Source: an uncultured Bacteroidota bacterium
GTDB taxonomy: Bacteria > Bacteroidota > Bacteroidia > Chitinophagales > Saprospiraceae
DNA length: 8,498 nucleotides
Assembly: GCA_937926185.1 (NCBI GenBank)
Contig: CALEYM010000478.1
Span: forward strand, 1-8,498
Direction of reading: 5' to 3'
Shown: positions 1 to 6,327 of the stretch, in pieces
How the letters are laid out: every line of letters starts with the position of its first letter
Numbering within the stretch: the first letter of the stretch is position 1
Position numbers and translations under genes: made by a program
The notes under the pieces: model-generated
What the model saw: only the letters and a program-made list of their open reading frames with translations
The model's database searches: none
What the model was told of the DNA's origin: nothing

Positions 1-12
1 TGGAGTGTTACG

Positions 13-28
13 ACGCCGTAGGCGGCGT
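13..28. repeat. Short perfect hairpin downstream of batA
   Basis: Arms ACGCCG (13-18) and CGGCGT (23-28) are exact reverse complements around the 4-base loop TAGG. The outer six bases on each side equal the ends of the longer palindromes at 5438-5547, so this may be a shortened relative of that family. No T-run follows on either strand, so it is not a classical terminator. Nothing else recognisable lies in 1-36. Confidence 0.5.
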
Positions 29-36
29 ATGAAATA

Positions 37-70
37 ATCACTCAATCACTCAATCACTCAATCACTCAAT
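37..70. repeat. 8-bp tandem repeat, four copies of ATCACTCA
   Basis: Four exact copies of ATCACTCA occupy 37-44, 45-52, 53-60 and 61-68, followed by the partial unit AT. The array begins two bases beyond the batA stop codon (73-75, minus strand). It is non-coding and, if the operon continues to the left, would lie in the batA to next-gene spacer. Exact copies suggest recent slippage expansion. Confidence 0.9.
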
Positions 71-72
71 GC

Positions 73-1062
73 TCAGATGGTCACGGAGCGCAGCAGCGTC
101 CACCGCAACAGGGTCTCCAGAAGCAGGAAGGCCGCGGCGAGCCCAATGAACCAATGGAAAAAATCCGTTTGGTGGCGAACGACGCTGACCTCTATTTTGG
201 TCTTTTCCAGGCGGTCAATTTCGCTGTAAATACCTTGCAGTTCTTCTTCCGACCAGGCGCGGTAAAATTTGCCGTTGGTCATGGTGGCGATTTCGACCAG
301 CAGGTCGGTATTAAATTCCATCTGGCGGGGCGCGTATTCGTAGCTGCCGTCGGGGTTGCGGCGGGCCGGCGACATGACGATACCGTTGGTGCCGATGCCC
401 ACGGTGTACACGCGAACGCCGAGGGTTTGAGCGATTTCAGCGGCTTTAAGGGGGGAGATATAACCGGCGTTGCTTTCTCCGTCGGTAAGCAGTATTACCA
501 CTTTGCTTTTGGATGGGCTGTCTTTCAGCCGGTTGACGGCGGTAGCCAGTCCCATGCCAACGGCGGTGCCGTCTTCGAGCCGGCCCACCTGCAGGTCGCG
601 CAGGAATTGCTGCACCATACGGCGGTCGGTGGTCAGGGGGCATTGGGTAAATGCTTCGGCGGAAAAAGCCACCAGGCCGAGGCGGTCGTAGGGGCGGTTT
701 TCCACAAAATCGGCGGCCACTTGTTTGGCCACGGTCAGGCGGTCGGGGTCAAAATCGCGGCTCAGCATACTGGGCGAAATATCGAGCGCCAGCATGATAT
801 CCACCGCATCGGCTTTTATTTTGCGTTCTTCCCAGCGTTGTTGCGGGCGCGCCATGGCCAGGGCGAGCAGGGCCAGGGCGAGCCAGCGCATGCCTGGCAA
901 CCAGCGCCGTACGGCTACGCGCCAGCTGATCCCGCCCCGTAATGCCTCCCGGTCGGGCATCAGCAGCACAAGCCGGTGTTGCGGCCCCATCCGGCGATGG
1001 CGCCAGAACAAAAGCGGCAATAAGAGCAGCAACAAGAGCCAGAGCGGTTGAGCGAGTGTCAC
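73..1062 (-). CDS. batA: BatA-type VWA-domain inner-membrane protein
   Basis: This 329-residue protein is of the BatA family, inner-membrane VWA proteins of Bacteroidota aerotolerance operons; the molecular role is not settled. Hydrophobic segments at about residues 5-20 and 57-70 and a C-terminal one at about 301-318 flank a VWA domain (about 85-285) facing the periplasm. The metal-ion-dependent adhesion site is complete: DISPS (D94, S96, S98), T166 in EDGTAVG and D194 in LLTDGESN. Family landmarks include QCPLTTD (140-146), NRLKDS and the C-terminal EIDRLEKTKIE. The start codon is GTG; its GTGA overlaps the TGA stop of the upstream gene by four bases, which supports the start and suggests translational coupling. 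Length matches the family. BatB is the main alternative, but the DIMLALDISPSML and EIDRLEKTKI regions fit BatA better. Confidence 0.93.
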   Translation of the reverse strand: MTLAQPLWLLLLLLLPLLFWRHRRMGPQHRLVLLMPDREALRGGISWRVAVRRWLPGMRWLALALLALAMARPQQRWEERKIKADAVDIMLALDISPSMLSRDFDPDRLTVAKQVAADFVENRPYDRLGLVAFSAEAFTQCPLTTDRRMVQQFLRDLQVGRLEDGTAVGMGLATAVNRLKDSPSKSKVVILLTDGESNAGYISPLKAAEIAQTLGVRVYTVGIGTNGIVMSPARRNPDGSYEYAPRQMEFNTDLLVEIATMTNGKFYRAWSEEELQGIYSEIDRLEKTKIEVSVVRHQTDFFHWFIGLAAAFLLLETLLRWTLLRSVTI

Positions 1063-2051
1063 GTCGTTGGAGCGTTGGTTGGTGATTGGCCGTTGGCAGA
1101 TTGATTTTCCGGGGTTTCCCGCGGACGGGGTATGGTCAGCTGTACCATTTTTTGGACTTCACCCAGCGCCCGGGCGTGAAACTGTTCCGGGGGTGTTCCT
1201 TTGGCAAATTTGGCCAGATCGGCCCAGTGCAGCAATTCCGCCAGAGGGGGCAACAGCGTCGCCGGCATATCCGTTTGCATCAGTTGTCTCATCATCTCGT
1301 CGGAGGGCGATTCGAGGGCGGGTATGTTGTAGCGCCGTTCGAGGTATTCGCGCGCGATGTGCGTCAGTTCCGTGTAATAGGTCTTAATCCGGCCGTTTTG
1401 CCAGTGTTGTTGCAATTCGAGTTCGGCCAGTTTGCGCATCGCCAGTTCGTGCGCAGGCTGCCGCACCATGCGTTCGCCCTTCAGACCCGATTTTTTACCC
1501 CGCGACATCAGCCACAATATGATCAGGGCAAAAATCAATATTCCGCCGGCAATGATGCCCACCGGCTGCAGATAATCCCGCCAGTTGGCCGGCGTCAGGC
1601 TGATGTCTTTTATTTCCCGCAAAAAAATGGGGTCGTCGGGCGAAGGCGTGGGTAATACCCGGAGTTCAAGCGCATTGGTTTGCAGGGTGTCGCCACCGGG
1701 AAAGATGAGGCCAAGCGGCGGCAGAGCGAGTTCCGCCGAATCGAAGGTGATAAAAGTGAGGTCGTTGATCCATTGCCCGTCACGGTTTTGCCAGCCCGAC
1801 TGGCGCAGGATATTTTGCGCGGGCAACAGGGTATCCCAGACAGAAAAATCGATGGTAGCCGGGGCGCCGAACTGCTCCGGAACGGCCAGGCGCAACAGGA
1901 ACGGATTTCCGGTTTCCACGTAGCCGCTGTCGAATGTGGCCACGGCGTCGCTTTGGGCTTTGATCTGAACAGATAAAAGCAGAAGGAAGGCAGTAATCTG
2001 GTATATTTTGCCGGATGCGCTCCAGTCCAATTTTCTATATTTTTCACCCAT
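1059..2051 (-). CDS. BatD/DUF4381-like membrane-anchored protein
   Basis: About 330 residues. The N-terminus has a signal peptide (hydrophobic ITAFLLLLSVQ, likely cleaved near KAQ-S), then a periplasmic beta-rich region of about 125 residues, one transmembrane helix (GIIAGGILIFALIILWLM, about 165-182) followed by RGKK, and a cytoplasmic alpha-helical region. The helical part contains KTYYTELTHIAREYLERRY and LHWADLAKFAKGTP, resembling the DUF4381-like protein usually found between DUF58 and VWA genes in Bacteroidota. The chosen ATG (2049-2051) overlaps the DUF58 stop by 8 bases and gives a conventional signal peptide; an in-frame ATG at 2078 would add nine residues and a longer overlap. The last 18 residues are low-complexity (N, S, T, P, Q). 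Its likely role is a membrane partner of the MoxR/VWA complex; this is inferred from context. Confidence 0.8.
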   Translation of the reverse strand: MGEKYRKLDWSASGKIYQITAFLLLLSVQIKAQSDAVATFDSGYVETGNPFLLRLAVPEQFGAPATIDFSVWDTLLPAQNILRQSGWQNRDGQWINDLTFITFDSAELALPPLGLIFPGGDTLQTNALELRVLPTPSPDDPIFLREIKDISLTPANWRDYLQPVGIIAGGILIFALIILWLMSRGKKSGLKGERMVRQPAHELAMRKLAELELQQHWQNGRIKTYYTELTHIAREYLERRYNIPALESPSDEMMRQLMQTDMPATLLPPLAELLHWADLAKFAKGTPPEQFHARALGEVQKMVQLTIPRPRETPENQSANGQSPTNAPTT

Positions 2052-2928
2052 GCACCACAATTTTAGCCCTTTGTTCAAAAAAACGCAGCAACGCCTGAAT
2101 GTATGATTCGGTTGTCGGGATACTCAAAAAATCGGCCCCGGCGCGCCGGAACAGTTCTTCGGTGGCCGCCACCCGTTTTTCGAACAGGCGGGTATACTGC
2201 CGGCGGAAATCCGGATCTGTGGTGTCGATCCAGGTCATGGCGCCGGTTTCGGCGTCGGCCACCCGAAGCAGTCCCACGTCGGGCAAATGGCGCTCGCGGG
2301 GATCCCAGCAGTGCAGCCCGACGCAATCGTGCCGCCGGGAAAATATACGCAACGGCGCCTCGTATTGCCCGGTGATAAAATCGGACAGGATAAAACACAC
2401 GCTGCGTTTGCGCAGCACATTGCGGGCGTATTGCAGCGCGCCGGCCAGGTCGGTTCCATGACCCGCGGGTGTGAGATTCAGGAGTTCGCGGATAATGCGC
2501 AACGTGTGTTGCCGGCCTTTTTGGGGCGGAATAAATAATTCCACCCGGTCGGAAAACAACAGCACGCCTACCTTGTCATTGTTGGCAATGGCCGAGAAGG
2601 CCAGCACGGCGCAAATTTCAGTCAATACTTCCTGTTTGGACTGGCCGGTGGTGCCGAAAAAAGACGATCCGCTGACATCCACCAGCAATACAACCGACAA
2701 CTCGCGCTCTTCTTCAAATATCTTGACGTGCGGCTCGCCGGTGCGGGCCGTCACGTTCCAGTCGATCATCCGCACGTCGTCACCGGGCTGGTATACGCGC
2801 ACCTCACTGAACGACATGCCCCGGCCCTTGAAGGCGCTGTGGTAACCGCCGGTAAAAAAATGGCGGCTCAGGCCCCGGGTCTTGATCTCGATCTTGCGTA
2901 CTTTTTTGAGCAGTTCAGCGGTATCCAT
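2044..2928 (-). CDS. DUF58 (VWA-like) protein of the MoxR/Bat cluster
   Basis: A 294-residue cytoplasmic protein without signal peptide or membrane segment. The DUF58 signature is clear at residues 36-74: GRGMSFSEVRVYQPGDD, then RMIDWNVTARTGEP and KIFEEERE. The fold is VWA-like, and the metal site looks intact: DVSGS (D84, S86, S88), T159 in GHGTDL and D183 in LSDF. Many DUF58 proteins have degenerate sites, so retention is worth noting. These proteins are encoded beside MoxR ATPases and are thought to be their partners. The ATG at 2926-2928 is the first in frame after the upstream stop, 33 bases away, and that gap is filled by a 7-mer tandem array. No Shine-Dalgarno is visible. The gene overlaps the downstream gene by 8 bases, consistent with an operon. 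Confidence 0.93.
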   Translation of the reverse strand: MDTAELLKKVRKIEIKTRGLSRHFFTGGYHSAFKGRGMSFSEVRVYQPGDDVRMIDWNVTARTGEPHVKIFEEERELSVVLLVDVSGSSFFGTTGQSKQEVLTEICAVLAFSAIANNDKVGVLLFSDRVELFIPPQKGRQHTLRIIRELLNLTPAGHGTDLAGALQYARNVLRKRSVCFILSDFITGQYEAPLRIFSRRHDCVGLHCWDPRERHLPDVGLLRVADAETGAMTWIDTTDPDFRRQYTRLFEKRVAATEELFRRAGADFLSIPTTESYIQALLRFFEQRAKIVVHG

Positions 2929-2932
2929 GTCA

Positions 2933-2963
2933 ATTGCGGATTGCGGATTGCGGATTGCGGATT
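2933..2963. repeat. 7-bp tandem repeat, four copies of ATTGCGG
   Basis: Exact copies of ATTGCGG at 2933-2939, 2940-2946, 2947-2953 and 2954-2960 end in a partial ATT (2961-2963). Read on the minus (coding) strand this is four CCGCAAT units. It fills nearly the whole spacer between the DUF3298 gene's stop (2962-2964) and the DUF58 start (2926-2928), leaving four bases (TGAC) before the ATG. Copy-number change would alter the spacing of the two genes by 7 bases per unit without altering either protein. Confidence 0.92.
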
Positions 2964-4413
2964 ATTTTACGAGATCGGCGATGGGATTGTCTTTGCGCAT
3001 GTAGGGTTTAAGGGTTGCGTAGGGCACGGATAAATGTTGCTGGCCGTAAACAGGGTGGAAAATGGTGCTCAGTTCGAGGCCGTCGCGGCGGATCGTGAAC
3101 ATGGGGAAACCCTCCTTGTTCAGCCATTCGCGGAATTTGGGGTCGGCGGCGAATTTGGTCATTTTCGGCGATTCTTTGCGGGCGTATTCGGCAAACCACT
3201 CTTTGGCGTTGAAATTGCGGTTAAACAGGTCGTCGAAAGTAATTTCCCTGCCGGTGCGCAGATCAAAATTAAAAGACTGGCCTTCGGTTTCATTTTTCCA
3301 AGATTCGGAAAACGTGAGGTAGCCGCAGAAAAGGGTCTCTGTCCAACAGGTAACTTCATACCAGCTGCTGGCGCGCAGGATGTTGCGCGAGGCGGGGCCG
3401 CCGGCTTTTTTTTGCGCGGTCATGGTGGTTTTACATTGATTTACCCAATCACTTACGCGTTGATCGAGCGTTTTATTACATGCTTCGCAACGGGTGCGGG
3501 GGTAGAGCGCGTCGTAGCTGCTGCTGTAGTCGGCGTATTCCAGGCATCCAACCTGGTAATTTTCCCGCATGGTCAACTTGATGGCGCGTTTTTCGCCCGA
3601 GCCGACCCAGTTACATTCGGTAGCCTGTGGCGTTTTGAGGCTGCCCTGCAGGTGTGCCGCAATTTTACCGTTAGGCAGTAACGCCTGCATTTCGTAGTGG
3701 TCGTCGGGGAAAATTTTACCGGCCAGCGAATATGTCTTATTGTCTGTTTCAATCCACAAATAACCGTTCAGCACGCTGTTGTTGACCCGGGCCAACACCA
3801 TATCCACCCGGCCGTTGTTCCAGCGGGCGACGTAGCGGTTGACCCATTTATTGTCGCCGCAAGGGGCATTGATCACCTTTTTCGACGGTACTTCCTGCGC
3901 TTCCAGCCGGCTGCCAAGCGTGTTCGCGGCATTGGCCCAGTCGGCGGCTAATTGCTCGCCCTGCAGGGTTCCGGTCAGATGGCCGGATACTTCGTTTTTC
4001 CCGTCGAGTTCTTCAAGCAATAAGACCACGCCTTCCAGCGTGCCGTTCAGGCGGAACCGTTCCTGGCTTTTGGAATAGGTTAGGAAGCCCCGGCAATTGC
4101 TGCCGTCGTAACCCAGGGAAAGCGCCACCTCCGACACGTCGTCGAAGCGGCCCCGGAAAAATTTGATCCATTGTAAAGCCGCGCCTTGGTCGAACAGCGC
4201 GGCCACTGCCGTGTCTTTGGCGGCCGGACCGGCCGGCAGGAGTTTGGCCGGCGCGGCAGGTTTTGTTGCCGCGGGCTTGGCCGCCGCCGGTTTGGTGGTC
4301 GTTTGGTTGTTTTTTTGGGCAGAAAGGTGCCCAGCATAGAGCCAAAGCAGGATTGCTACAAGCAAACACCGCTTAACCTTTGAACGGATACGGGAAGTCG
4401 TTGGAAAATTCAT
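2962..4413 (-). CDS. Secreted two-repeat protein with C-terminal DUF3298-like domain
   Basis: This is a 483-residue exported protein of unknown function. Residues 1-32 form a signal peptide (basic RSKVKR, then LLVAILLWLYAGHLSAQ). An Ala/Lys/Pro/Thr-rich linker (about 36-66, with KPAA repeated) follows. Two similar beta-rich modules (about 96-176 and 204-284) share the spacing of G-F/Y-L, xG, HLxG(S/T)L and W. A middle region has C309 and C312 (CEAC) plus several other cysteines: nine in the mature protein, perhaps partly disulfide-bonded. The C-terminus (about 378-475: FNFDLRTGREITFDDLF, later RRDGLELSTIFHPVYGQQH) resembles DUF3298/RsiV-like domains. The gene lies 19 bases downstream of moxR and before the 7-mer array and DUF58 gene, so co-transcription is likely. 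A role as periplasmic partner or client of the MoxR system is inference. The DUF3298 call is by motif recognition only. Confidence 0.8.
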   Translation of the reverse strand: MNFPTTSRIRSKVKRCLLVAILLWLYAGHLSAQKNNQTTTKPAAAKPAATKPAAPAKLLPAGPAAKDTAVAALFDQGAALQWIKFFRGRFDDVSEVALSLGYDGSNCRGFLTYSKSQERFRLNGTLEGVVLLLEELDGKNEVSGHLTGTLQGEQLAADWANAANTLGSRLEAQEVPSKKVINAPCGDNKWVNRYVARWNNGRVDMVLARVNNSVLNGYLWIETDNKTYSLAGKIFPDDHYEMQALLPNGKIAAHLQGSLKTPQATECNWVGSGEKRAIKLTMRENYQVGCLEYADYSSSYDALYPRTRCEACNKTLDQRVSDWVNQCKTTMTAQKKAGGPASRNILRASSWYEVTCWTETLFCGYLTFSESWKNETEGQSFNFDLRTGREITFDDLFNRNFNAKEWFAEYARKESPKMTKFAADPKFREWLNKEGFPMFTIRRDGLELSTIFHPVYGQQHLSVPYATLKPYMRKDNPIADLVK

Positions 4414-4432
4414 GCATATTTAAAAAGTAGAG

Positions 4433-5428
4433 TTATGGTACCTCTACTGTATTCAGTATTTTTGTTATAATATCTTCCTGGCTCACGTTTTCGGCCTCCG
4501 CTTCGTAGGTCAGGCCGATGCGATGGCGCAATACATCGGGGCAGATGGCGCGAACATCGTCGGGGATCACGTAGCCCCGCCGGTGCAGAAAGGCCATCGC
4601 GCGCGCGGCTTGCGCCAGGGCGATGCTGGCGCGTGGCGATGCGCCGTAGCCGATCAGCGGCGTCAGGTTGCGCAGGCCGTATTGTGCCGGGTCGCGGGTG
4701 GCGAATACGATATCGAGAATGTATTCTTCAATTTTTTCGTCCATATACACGCGGTGCAATACCTGGCGGGCGCGCAGCAGCGCCTCGGTGCTGACTACGG
4801 GACGGATGTTTGGTTGATCCTCGTTCAGGTTGAGACGGATGATCTCCTTTTCTTCTTTTTTTACGGGATAACCGATTTTGACTTTCAGCAGGAAGCGGTC
4901 CACCTGGGCTTCGGGCAATGGATACGTACCTTCCTGTTCGATAGGGTTTTGCGTGGCCAGCACCAGGAATGGTTCTTCCAGTGCGAACGTCTCGTTTCCG
5001 ATGGTCACCTGCCGTTCCTGCATGGCTTCAAGCAAGGCGCTTTGCACCTTGGCCGGTGCCCGGTTGATCTCGTCGGCAAGCACGAAATTGGCAAAGATCG
5101 GTCCTTTGCGCACCGTGAACTCCGAGCGGGTCGGGTTGTATATCTGCGTACCGATGATATCGGCGGGCAACAGATCGGGCGTAAACTGGATACGGCTGAA
5201 TTTGGCGTCCACGGCTTGCGCCAGTGTTTTAATCGCGAGGGTTTTGGCCAGTCCGGGCATGCCCTCCAACAGGATATGGCCCCGGGTGAGCAACCCGATG
5301 AGCAGCCGTTGCAACATGGGTTGCTGACCGACGATTATTTTGGCGGTTTCCGCCGTCAGTTGTTCGAGAAAAGCGCTTTCCAGGTGTATCTGGTAATTCA
5401 GCGCTTCGATGTCTACATAGCTTTGCAT
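4433..5428 (-). CDS. moxR: MoxR-family AAA+ ATPase
   Basis: A 331-residue cytosolic AAA+ ATPase of the MoxR family. These use ATP hydrolysis as chaperones for VWA-domain partners encoded beside them, in keeping with the DUF58 and BatA genes downstream. Walker A is GMPGLAKT (56-63), Walker B is FVLADE (115-120), sensor 1 is ATQNP (158-162), and sensor 2 is in GASPRAS (262-268, R266). NRAPAKVQSALLEAMQER (122-139) and YPLPEAQVDRF (169-179) are typical of the family. No key residue is missing and the length is normal. The ATG at 5426-5428 has no Shine-Dalgarno; the first palindrome copy ends 9 bases upstream. It is the first gene of the likely five-gene operon. A promoter-like element lies at 5462-5491. 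Confidence 0.96.
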   Translation of the reverse strand: MQSYVDIEALNYQIHLESAFLEQLTAETAKIIVGQQPMLQRLLIGLLTRGHILLEGMPGLAKTLAIKTLAQAVDAKFSRIQFTPDLLPADIIGTQIYNPTRSEFTVRKGPIFANFVLADEINRAPAKVQSALLEAMQERQVTIGNETFALEEPFLVLATQNPIEQEGTYPLPEAQVDRFLLKVKIGYPVKKEEKEIIRLNLNEDQPNIRPVVSTEALLRARQVLHRVYMDEKIEEYILDIVFATRDPAQYGLRNLTPLIGYGASPRASIALAQAARAMAFLHRRGYVIPDDVRAICPDVLRHRIGLTYEAEAENVSQEDIITKILNTVEVP

Positions 5429-5437
5429 GTGCGGTAG

Positions 5438-5456
5438 CGCCGTCTGTCAGACGGCG
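5438..5456. repeat. Palindromic repeat, copy 1
   Basis: A perfect 19-base palindrome with a single central T (5447) and arms CGCCGTCTG and CAGACGGCG. It starts ten bases upstream of the moxR ATG. An alternative outer pairing, GCGCC (5437-5441) with GGCGC (5458-5462), is also possible. In a moxR transcript it would form a GC-rich hairpin close to the start codon or at the 5' end. Confidence 0.85.
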
Positions 5457-5461
5457 AGGCG

Positions 5462-5491
5462 CAAAAATACGGCGTCTGACAGATGGCGTAA
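5462..5491 (-). promoter_or_regulatory. Putative Bacteroidota-type promoter for moxR operon
   Basis: On the minus strand TATTTTTG (5469 down to 5462) matches the -7 consensus TAnnTTTG. Exactly 19 bases upstream is TTA (5491-5489), one base from the -33 consensus TTG. Transcription would then begin near 5455, inside palindrome copy 1, with a leader of about 27 bases. Palindrome copy 2 occupies the spacer between the two elements. Motif match only. Confidence 0.5.
5469..5489. repeat. Palindromic repeat, copy 2 (degenerate)
   Basis: This copy aligns base for base with the 21-base unit but has changes in the arms (ACGGCGTCTG, central A, CAGATGGCGT), leaving two non-Watson-Crick positions, one of which could be a G-U pair in RNA. 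It lies 12 bases from copy 1. The outer ACG and CGT ends are kept. Confidence 0.75.
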
Positions 5492-5526
5492 TATAAAAGT
5501 GCGAGAAACATTAGAGGTTAATTTAC

Positions 5527-5547
5527 ACGCCGTCTGGCAGACGGCGT
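5527..5547. repeat. Palindromic repeat, copy 3 (perfect, full length)
   Basis: A perfect 21-base palindrome with arms ACGCCGTCTG and CAGACGGCGT around a central G (5537). Its right end is the last base of the upstream NlpC gene's TAA stop. It could act as a 3' stabilising hairpin for that gene, but no T-run follows on the minus strand, so it is not a standard rho-independent terminator. Confidence 0.88.
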
Positions 5548-6086
5548 TACCTGGGCCGCCCCACAGCCGGCGTGACCACATCCCGCGCCCCCAAAATCAA
5601 TGGCTTCCAGTAGGCCGAAGCGGTTACATTCTCCCGGATCACCCCGCGACTGGTAGTGCTGTGCACGCAAATGATCCCGTCGCGCGAGCGTTCCACCACC
5701 AGGGCAACGTGTTGAATATCTTTGCTATTCCTGCCGAAAATGATCAGATCGCCCGGCTGCACGGCATTCAGGCTGACGGGCACGCCTTCTTTCGATTGGG
5801 CGGAAGAAGCCGGCGAAACCTTCACATCGAACTGTTTGAGCACAAAACTGGTAAAGCCAGAACAATCGAAACCGGTTTTCGGACTGGTACCGGCCGGTTT
5901 ATACGAAGAACCGATGTATTGAAGGGCATAATCGACTACCTCCTGCCGGAACTTTTTTTGCGACAGGCCGGAAGTGTCCGGTGGAGGCTTAACGGTTTTT
6001 TTGGCGGTGGAGCAGCCGGAAATGAACAGGCCGGCAAACAAAATAAACCCTGTTAAAAACAGAATGGCGGAACGAGCAGGATGCAT
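5547..6086 (-). CDS. NlpC/P60 lipoprotein, cell-wall endopeptidase
   Basis: About 179 residues from the chosen start. It is a peptidoglycan hydrolase of the NlpC/P60 family, expected to cut stem-peptide bonds such as D-Glu-(m)DAP. The N-terminus is a lipoprotein signal (ARSAILFLTGFILFAGLFISGC) with the lipobox cysteine C25, so the mature enzyme should be membrane-anchored. The catalytic domain (about 45-170) has FDCSGFTSF with C75, IQHVALVV with H126 and VHSTTSRG with H142 as the likely triad. An in-frame ATG at 6138-6140 would add 18 residues before the signal peptide; I prefer 6084-6086 because it gives a normal n-region. It is a close paralogue of the gene at 6328-6852. The stop codon abuts palindrome copy 3. 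No clear promoter was found upstream. The substrate is not readable from the sequence. Confidence 0.88.
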   Translation of the reverse strand: MHPARSAILFLTGFILFAGLFISGCSTAKKTVKPPPDTSGLSQKKFRQEVVDYALQYIGSSYKPAGTSPKTGFDCSGFTSFVLKQFDVKVSPASSAQSKEGVPVSLNAVQPGDLIIFGRNSKDIQHVALVVERSRDGIICVHSTTSRGVIRENVTASAYWKPLILGARDVVTPAVGRPR

Positions 6087-6167
6087 GGCAACAGATATGC
6101 AGGTGATTAATACGCTGGAATAAACGCCCGGTCGCTTCATAACGTACTTATGGAATGGTTAAATTTG

Positions 6168-6234
6168 GGTTAGAGGGTTTCTGGTTAGAAGGTTGTCGCA
6201 ACCCTCTAACCTTCTAACCAGAAACCTTCTAACC
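6168..6234. repeat. Long inverted repeat of GGTTAGAAGGTT words
   Basis: Two 27-base arms (6168-6194 and 6208-6234) are reverse complements with one mismatch, separated by a 13-base loop. Each arm contains the words GGTTAGAGGGTT or GGTTAGAAGGTT joined by TCT, so the arms are themselves repetitive and the loop word AACCCTCTAACC can pair alternatively with the left arm. The element lies between the terminator at 6244-6275 and the NlpC lipoprotein gene. A diverged relative is at 8430-8465. Confidence 0.92.
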
Positions 6235-6243
6235 TGGAAAATC

Positions 6244-6275
6244 AAAAAACGGCCCCCGGGATCGCCGGCGGCCGT
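6244..6275 (-). terminator. Rho-independent terminator after second NlpC gene
   Basis: Read on the minus strand: ACGGCC, one mismatch, CCGG, loop CGATC, CCGG, mismatch, GGCCGT, then six T residues (the A-run 6244-6249 on plus). The GC-rich stem followed directly by a T-run fits an intrinsic terminator. It lies about 52 bases beyond the stop codon of the gene at 6328-6852. On the plus strand the T-run is weaker and offset, so the direction is minus. Confidence 0.85.
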
Positions 6276-6327
6276 CTCATTTTTCGTTCTGCTGTATCGC
6301 GGTATTGTGTAAAGGTTTGGATACGCG

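Noticed and set aside
154..942. Plus-strand open frame of 262 codons opposite batA
   Set aside because: It is antisense to a fully recognisable BatA protein; its translation is rich in His, Gly and Gln with no domain, as expected of a shadow frame in GC-rich coding DNA.
2933..2963. Heptamer and octamer arrays as a CRISPR-like structure
   Set aside because: Units are contiguous 7 or 8 base repeats with no unique spacers, and no cas genes are present.
3034..3681. Plus-strand open frame of 215 codons opposite the DUF3298-like gene
   Set aside because: The minus-strand frame has a signal peptide, an internal duplication and a domain; the plus frame has none of these and stops mid-gene.
4523..5437. 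Plus-strand open frame of 304 codons opposite moxR
   Set aside because: It lies antisense to an intact MoxR with all AAA+ motifs; the translation has no recognisable motif and an unnatural composition.
5527..5547. Palindrome copy 3 as a rho-independent terminator for the NlpC gene
   Set aside because: No T-run follows the stem on the minus strand and the same palindrome occurs twice more upstream of moxR, so a repeat family is the better description.
5427..6056. Plus-strand open frame of 209 codons covering the palindromes and the NlpC lipoprotein gene
   Set aside because: It reads through the non-coding palindromes and is antisense to a catalytic NlpC/P60 domain.
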